A stretch of 64,000 bases of DNA, taken from Actinomadura citrea. Lineage in GTDB: Bacteria; Actinomycetota; Actinomycetes; Streptosporangiales; Streptosporangiaceae. Positions 16,639-24,170 of the stretch are shown here, in pieces. The DNA is taken from positions 5,518,001 to 5,582,000 of the forward strand of contig NZ_JACCBT010000001.1 in NCBI RefSeq assembly GCF_013409045.1, read 5' to 3'. The position numbers and the translations under genes were made by a program. Numbering within the stretch: position 1 is the first letter of the stretch; each line of letters begins with the position of its first letter. The notes beneath the pieces are model-generated. The model was given only the letters and a program-made list of their open reading frames with translations. It did not search any database and was not told the origin of the DNA.

Positions 16639-18192
16639 TCAGCTCGGCGGGGCCATCCAGTCGGTCACGGAGTAGTCCCCGGTGACCGGCTTAGGAGCGG
16701 GTGCCTGAGGAAGCCCGTTGTGGCACGTTTTGGGCTTGCCCTGAGACTGGCACTGCTCCTGGCACTGCTTATCGCAGGTGCAGTCCTTCTGGCCATGCTC
16801 GCCCTTGCCATGGTGCTGGCAGGTCGGCTTCGGCTTGGGCGCCGTCCCCGTCGGCTTCGGCGTGGGCTTCGTTGTCGGTGCCGTCACCGTAGGCGTCGGC
16901 GTCGGTGCCGTCACCGTAGGCGTCGGCGTGGGAGCCGTCACCGTAGGCGTCGGCGTGGGAGCCGTCACCGTAGGCGTCGGCGTCGGTGCCGTCACCGTAG
17001 GCGTCGGCGTCGGAGCCGTCACCGTAGGCGTCGGCGTCGGAGCCGTCACCGTAGGCGTCGGCGTCGGAGCCGTCACCGTAGGCGTCGGCGTCGGAGCCGT
17101 CACCGTAGGCGTCGGCGTCGGAGCCGTCACCGTAGGCGTCGGCGTCGGAGCCGTCACCGTAGGCGTCGGCGTCGGAGCCGTCACCGTAGGCGTCGGCGTC
17201 GGAGCCGTCACCGTCGGCGTCGGCGTCGGAGCCGTCACCGTAGGCGTCGGCGTCGGAGCCGTCACCGTCGGCGTCGGCGTCGGAGCCGTCACCGTAGGCG
17301 TCGGCGTCGGAGCCGTCACCGTCGGCGTCGGCGTCGGAGCCGTCACCGTAGGCGTCGGCGTCGGAGCCGTCACCGTAGGCGTCGGCGTCGGAGCCGTCAC
17401 CGTCGGCGTCGGCGTCGGAGCCGTCACCGTCGGCGTCGGCGTCGGTGTCGTGCAGGTGGACCTCGTGATGGTGTTGCTATCGAGGGTGACCGCTCCGTTC
17501 CGAGCCAGTGCCCTGCCGTCGATGATCGTTCCGGTGTTCACCGAGATCGACTGCAGGGCAAGGATGTTGCCCACGAAGGTGGAGTTGGTACCCAGTGTTG
17601 CGGAGCTGCCCACTTGCCAAAAGACGTTGCATGGCTGGGCGCCATTGACGAGGGCGACAACGCTGCCCGATGCGGTAATGAGCGTGGATGAGATCTGGAA
17701 GATGAAGACGGCGTTCGGGTCGTTCTGCCCGTCGAGGGTGACCGTGCCGGTCAGCCCGAGCGAGGACGTGGACTGGTAGACACCTGGCACGAGTGTCTGA
17801 CCGCCGAGGTCTCCCGAGACGCTGATGGGCGGAGTCCGCCCGGCGGCGTCGTTGTACGCAGCAGTCAAGTCGGTTTGCGCCTGGAGCGCGACCGCATCGG
17901 CGCTGTGTTGTACCCCGTTCACTGTGCCCGGCGGGAATCCGGTGATTGCAGTCCCCGGGCTCACCCCCAAGTCTCCATTGATGACGCTAGGGCCCGTATT
18001 GGTGACCGTCGTGCCGGCCAGAACCGCGAAGCTGCTGGCAGTGCCAAGGTCCACAGGCGCTTGCGCGGCTCTGGCTCTGGATTGCAGAGCGACGAATATG
18101 GCCACGCCGACAATGCACGCGACGCCAGCCGCCAAGCAGGAAAGCACGAAGGTCCTGCGAGACGACGCACCGACAAAAAAGGTAGATTTCAT
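16639..18192 (-). CDS. ice-binding-type (DUF3494) surface protein with Pro/Thr repeats and Cys-rich tail
   Basis: This is a 517-aa exported protein. Residues about 11-36 are a membrane-spanning signal, followed by ARAAQAPVDLGTASSFAVLA, the usual start of the DUF3494 ice-binding beta-helix. INGDLGVSPGTAITGFPPGT and FWQVGSSATLGTNSTFVGNI are family hallmarks. The domain ends near residue 245 and is followed by 21 copies of a 9-residue PTPTPTVTA repeat, then a Lys/Pro linker and a tail with seven cysteines (TCQHHGKGEHGQKDCTCDKQ onward). No LPXTG sorting signal is seen. GGGAGG lies 11-12 nt before the ATG. DUF3494 proteins act outside the cell in ice binding or adhesion; the repeat is probably a wall-spanning stalk. 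Confidence 0.85.
   Translation of the reverse strand: MKSTFFVGASSRRTFVLSCLAAGVACIVGVAIFVALQSRARAAQAPVDLGTASSFAVLAGTTVTNTGPSVINGDLGVSPGTAITGFPPGTVNGVQHSADAVALQAQTDLTAAYNDAAGRTPPISVSGDLGGQTLVPGVYQSTSSLGLTGTVTLDGQNDPNAVFIFQISSTLITASGSVVALVNGAQPCNVFWQVGSSATLGTNSTFVGNILALQSISVNTGTIIDGRALARNGAVTLDSNTITRSTCTTPTPTPTVTAPTPTPTVTAPTPTPTVTAPTPTPTVTAPTPTPTVTAPTPTPTVTAPTPTPTVTAPTPTPTVTAPTPTPTVTAPTPTPTVTAPTPTPTVTAPTPTPTVTAPTPTPTVTAPTPTPTVTAPTPTPTVTAPTPTPTVTAPTPTPTVTAPTPTPTVTAPTPTPTVTAPTPTPTVTAPTPTPTVTAPTTKPTPKPTGTAPKPKPTCQHHGKGEHGQKDCTCDKQCQEQCQSQGKPKTCHNGLPQAPAPKPVTGDYSVTDWMAPPS
16883..17449. repeat. tandem repeat, 27-nt unit, about 21 copies
   Basis: The plus-strand unit is GTAGGCGTCGGCGTCGG followed by AGCCGTCACC, encoding PTPTPTVTA on the minus strand. 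Copies differ mainly at two positions (GTA/GTC and GGA/GGT), so the array is recent or homogenised by slippage. It is open in several frames on both strands, which creates long false ORFs. Confidence 0.9.
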
Positions 18193-18909
18193 TTGGCGGA
18201 TTTTCCTCCCGTATTGCGAGACCAGATACGCCCATCGTCACGGACGCACAGAACCAGTGAGGGATGTGCCTCAAGTCCGGCAGAGACATCCCCGACAGTG
18301 GATCAAGCTATCTAAAACGCCACCCAAATCCTGATCAACTCTTGCGCGAATATTCCAAAGTTGCTTGAACCGCCGATATATAGAGATTTAGGTGCAAATA
18401 GGGCGCAACCGGCCTGTGCCTCATCCAGATATATGACCACTCGAGTAGAGCAACACTTCGGCGAGAGCTCCAGTTGCCAACCCTGCCCAGTCAATGGTCG
18501 GCGTCGAGCTCCGCCCGGGAGGATCGAGGGAACCCGGTGGCGGGGCAGCTGGAACTGGGAAGCGCCAGGGTCCGATTCCCCCGCAAGCCGGCACTTCAGG
18601 GGGGCGCCTAGGTGGCCGACCGGACAGGTGCTCACCGGCCAGCCGAAGGAGTGTGGCCGAGCGTGCGCAAGGAACACCTTGTGCCAGCCACGCAGTTGCG
18701 CCTCACCGATGCCGGTGGCATCAGTTTGACCTGCTTGCCGCCAACAACGCCAGGACGCGGTCATTGCCCTGGAGTTAGGGCACCGCCGCCGTACCCGCGC
18801 GCCGCGGACCGCACTCGCGCCGGCCAGTTGATCACCCCGGGCAGCGCCTAACCCGGCACTGACTCTCGATCAGTATCCTCGCAGCCGCCCTCTCGCCGAG
18901 GCGGCAGCC
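18193..18909. other. intergenic region, possible transposase debris
   Basis: No intact gene is recognised. On the plus strand near 18750-18800 a short stretch reads DAVIALELGHRRRTRAPRTA, loosely like part of IS1380-type transposases. The match is weak. Confidence 0.25.
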
Positions 18910-20334
18910 TCACCAACGCATGCTTCTTGCCCGAACGACGGCGGGGGCCAGAAGCCCACCGGCTTCTCGGGCGAGGCGGATCACCGGCCGCCACATGATG
19001 TAAGCAGCCACGGCCAAGCCGTACAGGAGATAGATCTGCTGGCCGGTGGTGAGGGTCTTGTTCTCCACAAATGGGTACCAGAGGGCGCTGAATTCCGGCG
19101 TGTAATAGCAGAGCGGAGCCTCATAGAGTCCGTTTCCGTCCGGCCAGCACACCTTTGAGGTGTCCACGTCCCCGAAGACGGCGCCGTTGAGCCCTGCCCA
19201 CAGCGACATCCCCAATGCCACCACGGTGATGACGTCCGCTGCGATCGACGGGCCCGGCTGGAAGAGGCGGACGGCCAGCGCGAAGGATGCCGGGATCGAG
19301 GCGAACAGCAGATACCGCGGACCCCAAAACGTCGCTCCACTCCATGACCAGTAGGTGGCGTACGTAAGGATCAGGCCTATCACGAAGGCCATCCACAGAT
19401 CGTAGGGACAGGTCGGGTCGATTCCCTTGCACCTGCCAGCCAGACCTCTCAGTCGGCCGCGTGCCGGTAGAAACAACCCCGGCGCGAAGAACAGTAGTCC
19501 CTTACCGAAGGACAGGGTCAGCGACAGCAGCCCGAAGAATATCGGATAACTGAAACCAGGAAGACCCGAATATGGCATGATAGTTGGGTTGCCATGATTG
19601 GTTTCGTATCCTGTAGCGAAGGGACTACCCCGCCGAACCCATGATTCCAGCAATACCAATGTGACCGCGGCGGGCACCGCGAGGGCCCAGCGAAGCCGCC
19701 GGCTGTCCCAGATCCGGTGCACGGTCAACAACGTCAGCGCGGGGAGCGTCGCAGGAGTGTTCGCCACAGCGATGACAATCGCGAACCAGCCAGGCCTCAC
19801 CTTGTTGATCAATATGGCGACGGTGCCCGTCATCACGAGGATCGCCGTGAAAACCTCCCCGTAATACCACAGTTGGTGGAACGGAAACATCGAGCCGAAC
19901 ACCAGCAACAAGATGAAGGTCCGAAGCAGGCGTCGGGGGATCTTACCGCGCAGCGCGAGGTAGCAGAAGGTCACCCCGCCAATCAGAAGAAAGGCGTTGT
20001 AACGCAGGCACCACCATTCTTCCGCTCCGAACGCCTTTCCCGCCAACCAGAGGGGAGCCGAGAGGACCGGGCCGAGCATGGAGTACTTGGCGTCCGGCAT
20101 GGTGCCCTGTGTGAGCATCGCGGCAAGCTGGACATAACGATACGATCCGTCACCCCAGGCATATCGGGGCAGGATGAGCAGCATGGCACCGAGCCCAGCG
20201 ATGATCAGCGCCGTTTCCACCCTGGCGCGCGCCGGACTGTCGTCCGGATCCCAAGGCGCGGTCTCAACAGCCGGCTCCGGAAAGGCGTATGCCGGAGTTC
20301 GAGCCTTCTCCGCTATTGTCCTACTGTGCCCCAT
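18910..20334 (-). CDS. polytopic membrane protein, GT-C-like
   Basis: The 474-aa product starts with about 40 polar residues and then has about ten hydrophobic segments, for example ALIIAGLGAMLLILPRY (about 43-59), LLIGGVTFCYLAL, FAIVIAVANTPATLPALTLL, LLFFAPGLFLPARGRL and a C-terminal IYLLYGLAVAAYIMW. The first loop after helix 1 contains WGDGSYRYVQLAAMLTQGTM, an acidic loop in the place where GT-C glycosyltransferases of the PMT/ArnT type keep catalytic acids. Overall size and topology fit a lipid-linked-sugar-dependent transferase or a related membrane protein, but no diagnostic motif is certain. It stands alone in a large intergenic setting. Confidence 0.65.
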   Translation of the reverse strand: MGHSRTIAEKARTPAYAFPEPAVETAPWDPDDSPARARVETALIIAGLGAMLLILPRYAWGDGSYRYVQLAAMLTQGTMPDAKYSMLGPVLSAPLWLAGKAFGAEEWWCLRYNAFLLIGGVTFCYLALRGKIPRRLLRTFILLLVFGSMFPFHQLWYYGEVFTAILVMTGTVAILINKVRPGWFAIVIAVANTPATLPALTLLTVHRIWDSRRLRWALAVPAAVTLVLLESWVRRGSPFATGYETNHGNPTIMPYSGLPGFSYPIFFGLLSLTLSFGKGLLFFAPGLFLPARGRLRGLAGRCKGIDPTCPYDLWMAFVIGLILTYATYWSWSGATFWGPRYLLFASIPASFALAVRLFQPGPSIAADVITVVALGMSLWAGLNGAVFGDVDTSKVCWPDGNGLYEAPLCYYTPEFSALWYPFVENKTLTTGQQIYLLYGLAVAAYIMWRPVIRLAREAGGLLAPAVVRARSMRW

Positions 20335-20482
20335 TTATGGAACCCCCAACCCTCCCGCCGTGGCTTCCGTTAGGATTCCCAGGGGGAGAATAGAGAGCGT
20401 CAGTGCTTGACTAAGGCCCATCCTCGTTCGCGTCAAAGCCTGCTTCCTGAGGTGATCTCAACGCCAACGGAGCCGGACAGGG

Positions 20483-20505
20483 ATAATTTTCATAGCACAA
20501 ATTAT
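20483..20505. repeat. A+T-rich inverted repeat
   Basis: ATAATTT and AAATTAT are perfect 7-bp arms around TCATAGCAC. In DNA this GC-rich, such a site is unexpected and may be an operator or the end of a lost element. Confidence 0.35.
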
Positions 20506-20659
20506 TCTTTAAGCGTGAATACCCGGACAATTCGACACGCCTGCAGGGCGGTGTAGTCGGTGGCCGGGAGCAGGCCCACGCGCTCCTGGCCGTCCCGGAT
20601 ATCGAGGGCGCCAACGCTGACCGCTCGGGCGAGACCGTTGCCAAGGCGATCGACCGTCC

Positions 20660-20773
20660 ACCCTCCGTCATCTGTTCGACCACATGCTCGGCCAACTCTT
20701 CAAGCGCCTCCAAATCGGCCAGACCCATGACGCCGGCGAGGCATTGAACCCCGTCCTGATGACGGGCGCCTGA
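20660..20773 (+). pseudogene. possible IS110-type transposase C-terminal relic
   Basis: The frame reads HLFDHMLGQLFKRLQIGQTH followed by DAGEALNPVLMTGA and a stop, similar in layout to the tails of IS110-like transposases (a helix, then a short variable end). The match is weak and nothing upstream continues it clearly. Confidence 0.25.
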
Positions 20774-21095
20774 CGACCTAATGCCATCGGAGATCCGGCT
20801 GATTCGCCGCCATCCGACTTCATGTGCGCCACGTTCTCGCGAGTGAATTAACGACTCAGGACACTAAGAGCCGTCGCGGAGTCAGAACGGGGCGCTCGGT
20901 GCATCCTGCTGCGTGTACAGGTCACGCTCCGGGGTACTCAATCGATATTCCACTCCGGCACCGTGGGTCATAGGCCATAAACCGGAAGAGAAGCGGACAT
21001 CTGGCGCACCGGCGAGAAACCGGTAGAGATTGAAGCGGCATATATGTCCAACATCGAACGTTATGCGTGGAATATTCTGGAAGGAGTGAAGGCCG

Positions 21096-21845
21096 ATGAC
21101 GGCGCCTCTCTTTGAAGTCGCCCGCGCGGCGGCAGACGGCGCACGCGTGTCGGTGATGCTGCCACCAGAGGCAGGACCGCTGCGCTGGTACGGCGCGACC
21201 AAGTTCAGCGGTCCCAACTACCTGCGAAGTTTTCACCTCGCGGAGGCAGGCCAGCACGAAGTCGTCCCGAGCAACATCCTGCCGGGGGCGAGCAAGCGGG
21301 TTTACCGCCGCAACGGCTTCGACATCGTGGTCTACGAGGCAGTGGACCATTCGAATGGCTGTCTCGTCTTCGCAGGTCCCTACAACGAGGCGACCACGTG
21401 GTTTGGAGGTCCCCCGCCGAGGGCCGCGGTGCTGAACCGCATCGTCTCGATGCTGACGTTCATCGACTCGCCGACCGGTGCGCGGGTGACCGCGAGGCCC
21501 GCCACGAACATCCAGCAGCACGGGACAATGCTGGTCGGCTCCGACGCGCGCATGACCGTCATCGCCAGGGACGCTAGGAGCGCACGGGACGACCTCCCCG
21601 TTTGGCGGGGTCAGCAGCATGGGGACGCCGAAGTCTGGCGCACCCGGCAGAACCTCCGCGAGGAGCAGGCGGCCAAGCTGGCCGGGACGCCCTTCGAGTG
21701 GTCCTACATGTTCGCCAACTCGACCGCGGTGTTCGACGTCAGTTTCCGGCCCGAGCCACCTCCCGGCCTCACGCCCAAGAGCATCGTGGACAAGAACCAC
21801 GTCAACACCGTGCTGTCCGGTCTGAAGGTCATCTGGGCGGCGTGA
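21096..21845 (+). CDS. conserved-looking hypothetical protein (249 aa), first gene of a redox cassette
   Basis: The gene has a good ribosome-binding site (AAGGAG) ahead of ATG 21096. The product is soluble with no signal peptide or membrane segment. It begins MTAPLFEVARAAADGARVSV, contains GCLVFAGPYNEATTWFGGPP near the middle, and ends VDKNHVNTVLSGLKVIWAA. I do not recognise a domain. It ends 5 nt before the ATG of the membrane thioredoxin-like gene and is probably the first gene of a five-function operon (21096-24088). The neighbours imply a cytosolic partner for maturation or regulation of the exported Cys/Trp-rich protein, but that is inference. Confidence 0.65.
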   Translation: MTAPLFEVARAAADGARVSVMLPPEAGPLRWYGATKFSGPNYLRSFHLAEAGQHEVVPSNILPGASKRVYRRNGFDIVVYEAVDHSNGCLVFAGPYNEATTWFGGPPPRAAVLNRIVSMLTFIDSPTGARVTARPATNIQQHGTMLVGSDARMTVIARDARSARDDLPVWRGQQHGDAEVWRTRQNLREEQAAKLAGTPFEWSYMFANSTAVFDVSFRPEPPPGLTPKSIVDKNHVNTVLSGLKVIWAA

Positions 21846-21850
21846 GGGAC

Positions 21851-22387
21851 ATGATGAGCCTGCCGACCACCCTCAGCCTCTGCTCACTCTTCGTCTCCGC
21901 CTTCGCCATACTGGCCGTCGGCGCCGTCTACTCCAGGCTCCGCATGCTGGAGCGGACGGCACTCGACCCCGGGAGCACGCTGCTCATCGACGAACATCCG
22001 ATCGCCCCCAAGGCTCTGCAGCCCACCGGCAACGCCACGACCACGCTGGTGATGCTGCTCAGCAACGGCTGCTCCGTCTGCGGTGTCGTGTGGCGGGCCG
22101 CCACCGAATACGTCGTCACGCACGATCTCGCCGGATCGCGGCTTGTCGCGCTCTTCGCCTCGCAGGGCGCCGCCGGAACCTTCGGCGACGCTCCGGGGCT
22201 GGAGTGCGTCGTGGACCCCGGAATGTGGTCCGCCTTGTCCGAGGGGTACACCCCCTGCCTTTATCTGATCGGAACTTCGGGTCGCGTGACCGATCGCCGG
22301 TTCGTCTACACCGACACCGACGTCCCCGCCCTCCTCGCCGATCTTGCCCGGGTAACCGATCCCACCGGGAGTCACCATGCGCTTTGA
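21851..22387 (+). CDS. membrane-anchored thioredoxin-like protein (MauD-like)
   Basis: The 178-aa product has one N-terminal membrane helix (about residues 7-28) and a thioredoxin-like domain facing outward. NGCSVCG holds the CxxC pair (Cys74, Cys77), with a cis-Pro segment GYTPCLYLIG at about residue 135. The spacing resembles MauD, the disulfide-handling protein of methylamine dehydrogenase maturation, and related thiol-disulfide carriers. An alternative ATG lies one codon later. The 3' end overlaps the next gene by 11 nt, so translation is coupled. The likely job is forming or isomerising disulfides in the Tat-exported six-cysteine protein encoded immediately downstream. Confidence 0.75.
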   Translation: MMSLPTTLSLCSLFVSAFAILAVGAVYSRLRMLERTALDPGSTLLIDEHPIAPKALQPTGNATTTLVMLLSNGCSVCGVVWRAATEYVVTHDLAGSRLVALFASQGAAGTFGDAPGLECVVDPGMWSALSEGYTPCLYLIGTSGRVTDRRFVYTDTDVPALLADLARVTDPTGSHHAL

Positions 22388-22937
22388 CTCGATCCCCATG
22401 GCGGAGACCGCTCCGGAGGGCGCCGTCCCGAGCAGGATCCGGGCCCTCATACCCAACCCTCCAGCGTCACGGCGAACCATGATCAGGGGCCTGGGAGCCG
22501 CGGCGCTGGCGGCCACGTTGGTTCCCTATGACTGGGTGTCCTCCCGGCGCGCAGCCCGCGCCGAGCCGGCCCCGACATCGGAGTGGCTCGACCCGCACTG
22601 CGGAGGGGGCGGCATCGGCGCCTACACCCCTGCCAAATCGAACTGGTGGACCGGGGACCCGGACATGTGCGTCGGAGGCTGGCGAGTGGGCAGCAAACCC
22701 TGCAATCACGACAGCCGCCACTTCGACGGGTTCTGGGAATACACCCACGACGGGATCCGGGAGATTGTCTGGGCTCAGCGCACCCCGAGCTTCTGCGCCG
22801 GCAGGAACTCCTGGCGATGGTCGGCCCCTGACGGCAACACTTTCCGGTGCTCGGACGCCTGGACCCACATCTCCTGGGCCGACAACGAATACGCGGGCCT
22901 CACCATCGCCGTCTGCTTCGTAGGCGTGATGGGATAG
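22377..22937 (+). CDS. Tat-exported small Cys/Trp-rich protein
   Basis: The 186-aa precursor has a long polar start, the twin-arginine motif SRRTMIRGL at residues 31-39, a hydrophobic core and a probable cleavage after ARA near residue 62. The mature part (about 124 aa) has six cysteines (75, 98, 109, 140, 158, 180) and about ten tryptophans, including SNWWTGDP, RNSWRWSAPDGNTFRCSDAW and HISWADN. Six cysteines suggest three disulfides, which fits the coupled thioredoxin-like gene upstream. The C-terminal part has a loose resemblance to methylamine dehydrogenase light chains (a TF-x-C motif near the end), whose Trp pair forms the TTQ cofactor. This is suggestive only; no large-subunit gene is nearby. 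Function unknown. Confidence 0.7.
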   Translation: MRFDSIPMAETAPEGAVPSRIRALIPNPPASRRTMIRGLGAAALAATLVPYDWVSSRRAARAEPAPTSEWLDPHCGGGGIGAYTPAKSNWWTGDPDMCVGGWRVGSKPCNHDSRHFDGFWEYTHDGIREIVWAQRTPSFCAGRNSWRWSAPDGNTFRCSDAWTHISWADNEYAGLTIAVCFVGVMG

Positions 22938-22949
22938 GCGGTAACACCA

Positions 22950-23186
22950 ATGACCACTCGTCCAGAGCCATCTGCATCCACGGTCGGCAAGCATCCGTGG
23001 TGCCGCCGCATCCTGTTGGACCCGCTCAGCCTCGCCGTGCCGATCGTGGCCGGTGCCGCCGTACCGGCGGCGCTGGCCACGGCCGGACCAGATCGGCAAG
23101 GGCCAGTGGCGGCGGGTATCGCGGCGCTCCTGGCGTTCTGCTGGGCGGGGCTCAACGCCGGCTACGCCAACTCGGGCTCCACTTGA
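22950..23186 (+). CDS. membrane protein, N-terminal part before an in-frame UGA
   Basis: ATG 22950 follows the Tat-protein gene by 12 nt. The 78-aa product has a short polar head and two membrane helices ([19 protein letters not shown] and [19 protein letters not shown]), then ends NSGST-stop at TGA 23184-23186. The same frame continues without any further stop to 23762 and encodes four more helices. The two pieces together (270 codons including the TGA) look like one six-helix protein. A single C-to-T change of CGA to TGA would give this. Stop read-through is possible but not supported by any visible signal. Confidence 0.55.
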   Translation: MTTRPEPSASTVGKHPWCRRILLDPLSLAVPIVAGAAVPAALATAGPDRQGPVAAGIAALLAFCWAGLNAGYANSGST

Positions 23187-23240
23187 AGCCGCAACTCGGC
23201 ATTCCTGCTGAGCGCGCCGGTCTGGCGCGGTTCCGGTCCC

Positions 23241-23762
23241 TTGCTGGCCTTCGGCCTCGGCCTGCAGGTCGGCGCGTTGCTGGTCGCCCTGATCACTGCC
23301 GTGTTCGGTGGCCTGGTCCAGGCGCTGCTGCCCTTCTCTGTGCGGGCGGGACTGTTCGGCCTGGCAGCCCTCGCCGTCCTGCTGCGTGAGACGGGGCTGG
23401 TGAAGCTGCCGGTGCCCGAGAACAAACGCCTCGTCCCGGAGGAGGTGCAGCATCGCGGGCGTCTTGTGGGCCCGATTCAGTTCGGTTTCGAGATGGGGAC
23501 GGGTATGCGCACGTACTCGCCGTCTGCTCTGCCCCATCTGGTGCTGCTGGCCGTCCTGCTGGTCTTGCCGTTCCCGGGTGCCCTCGCAGCTGGAGCCGGC
23601 TTCGCCCTGGCCCGCTGGATCATGCCCGCCGCGAGCATCGGCCACGGCGCCGACGGAGGATGGGAAGATCGCTGGATCGCCCACCGCGGGCTGCTCGCCG
23701 CAGGAACCGCGCTTGCCATGCTGACGGCGCTTGGCACCGGAATCGTGCTGACCCCATGGTGA
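23241..23762 (+). CDS. membrane protein, C-terminal part after the in-frame UGA
   Basis: TTG 23241 is the first usable start after the TGA at 23184, but the frame is open and protein-like from 23187 (SRNSAFLLSAPVWRGSGPLL). That supports a split gene rather than an independent one. The piece has about four membrane helices (LQVGALLVALITAVFGGLVQ, LFGLAALAVLL, LPHLVLLAVLLVLPFPGALA, LAMLTALGTGIVL) and a loop with GRLVGPIQFGFEMGTGMRTY. I do not recognise the family with certainty; position beside a MauD-like protein suggests a MauE-type electron or thiol carrier role. Its stop overlaps the next ATG by 7 nt. Confidence 0.55.
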   Translation: MLAFGLGLQVGALLVALITAVFGGLVQALLPFSVRAGLFGLAALAVLLRETGLVKLPVPENKRLVPEEVQHRGRLVGPIQFGFEMGTGMRTYSPSALPHLVLLAVLLVLPFPGALAAGAGFALARWIMPAASIGHGADGGWEDRWIAHRGLLAAGTALAMLTALGTGIVLTPW

Positions 23763-24088
23763 CCGAGGTCGCGGTGATCTATGACGGGGCCTGCGGCGGC
23801 TGCTCGTCCATCGCTGCGCGGCTGTCCAGCGTCCTGGCACCACCCGTGCTGGCCCGCTCCTGTCGTGACCCCTACCTAGCCACCGAGTTCCCTGTACTGG
23901 GCGGGCCTCTCGGCGGACGTCCCTGCGGAGGCCCGCTGCTGATCACCGTGTTCTCCGACGGCCGAACGGAGGTGTCGGGTGGGCCGGCCATGCTGTGGCG
24001 AGGTGCGCGGCTGGTCGCGCCTGGCCGCAGGGCGGCGGCGGTCCGGCTGGCCCTATGGGTCGCCTGGTGGCGAATGCGGCATAGGTAG
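23756..24088 (+). CDS. small CxxC protein, DCC/DUF393-like
   Basis: The 110-aa product begins VTEVAVIYDGACGGCSSIAA, and the YDGxCxxC start is the hallmark of DCC-type thiol-disulfide proteins (DUF393). The rest is shorter and more divergent than usual, with further cysteines at ARSCRDP and GRPCGG. A basic C-terminus (LALWVAWWRMRHR) may touch the membrane. ATG 23756 overlaps the stop of the preceding membrane gene, so the protein belongs to the same operon. A role in passing electrons to or from the membrane thioredoxin-like protein fits the context but is inferred. Confidence 0.65.
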   Translation: MVTEVAVIYDGACGGCSSIAARLSSVLAPPVLARSCRDPYLATEFPVLGGPLGGRPCGGPLLITVFSDGRTEVSGGPAMLWRGARLVAPGRRAAAVRLALWVAWWRMRHR

Positions 24089-24170
24089 CAATCATCATGT
24101 CAGACGTACTCTTACTGGCCCTTTCCCGGTGCGCCGCTGGATGTCGAGAAGAGCATCAAGTGCCGTCAGG

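Larger units (their letters stand above)
20335..21095. other. intergenic region with an A+T-rich inverted repeat and possible IS110 debris
   Basis: About 20480-20520 is unusually A+T-rich for this window. A plus-strand frame ending at 20773 is noted separately. AAGGAG at about 21080 is the ribosome-binding site of the next gene. Confidence 0.35.

Noticed and set aside
16883-17449. CRISPR-like array
   Set aside because: Units are directly adjacent without spacers and lie inside a coding region.
16504-17779. Long plus-strand open frames with Arg/His- or Val/Gly-repeats opposite the ice-binding-type gene
   Set aside because: They exist only because the 27-nt repeat is open in several frames. 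The minus-strand product has a signal peptide and a known domain.
23184-23186. UGA as a selenocysteine codon
   Set aside because: No SECIS-like hairpin is evident just after the codon and nothing in the context suggests a redox-active residue there. A CGA-to-TGA mutation or sequencing error is simpler.
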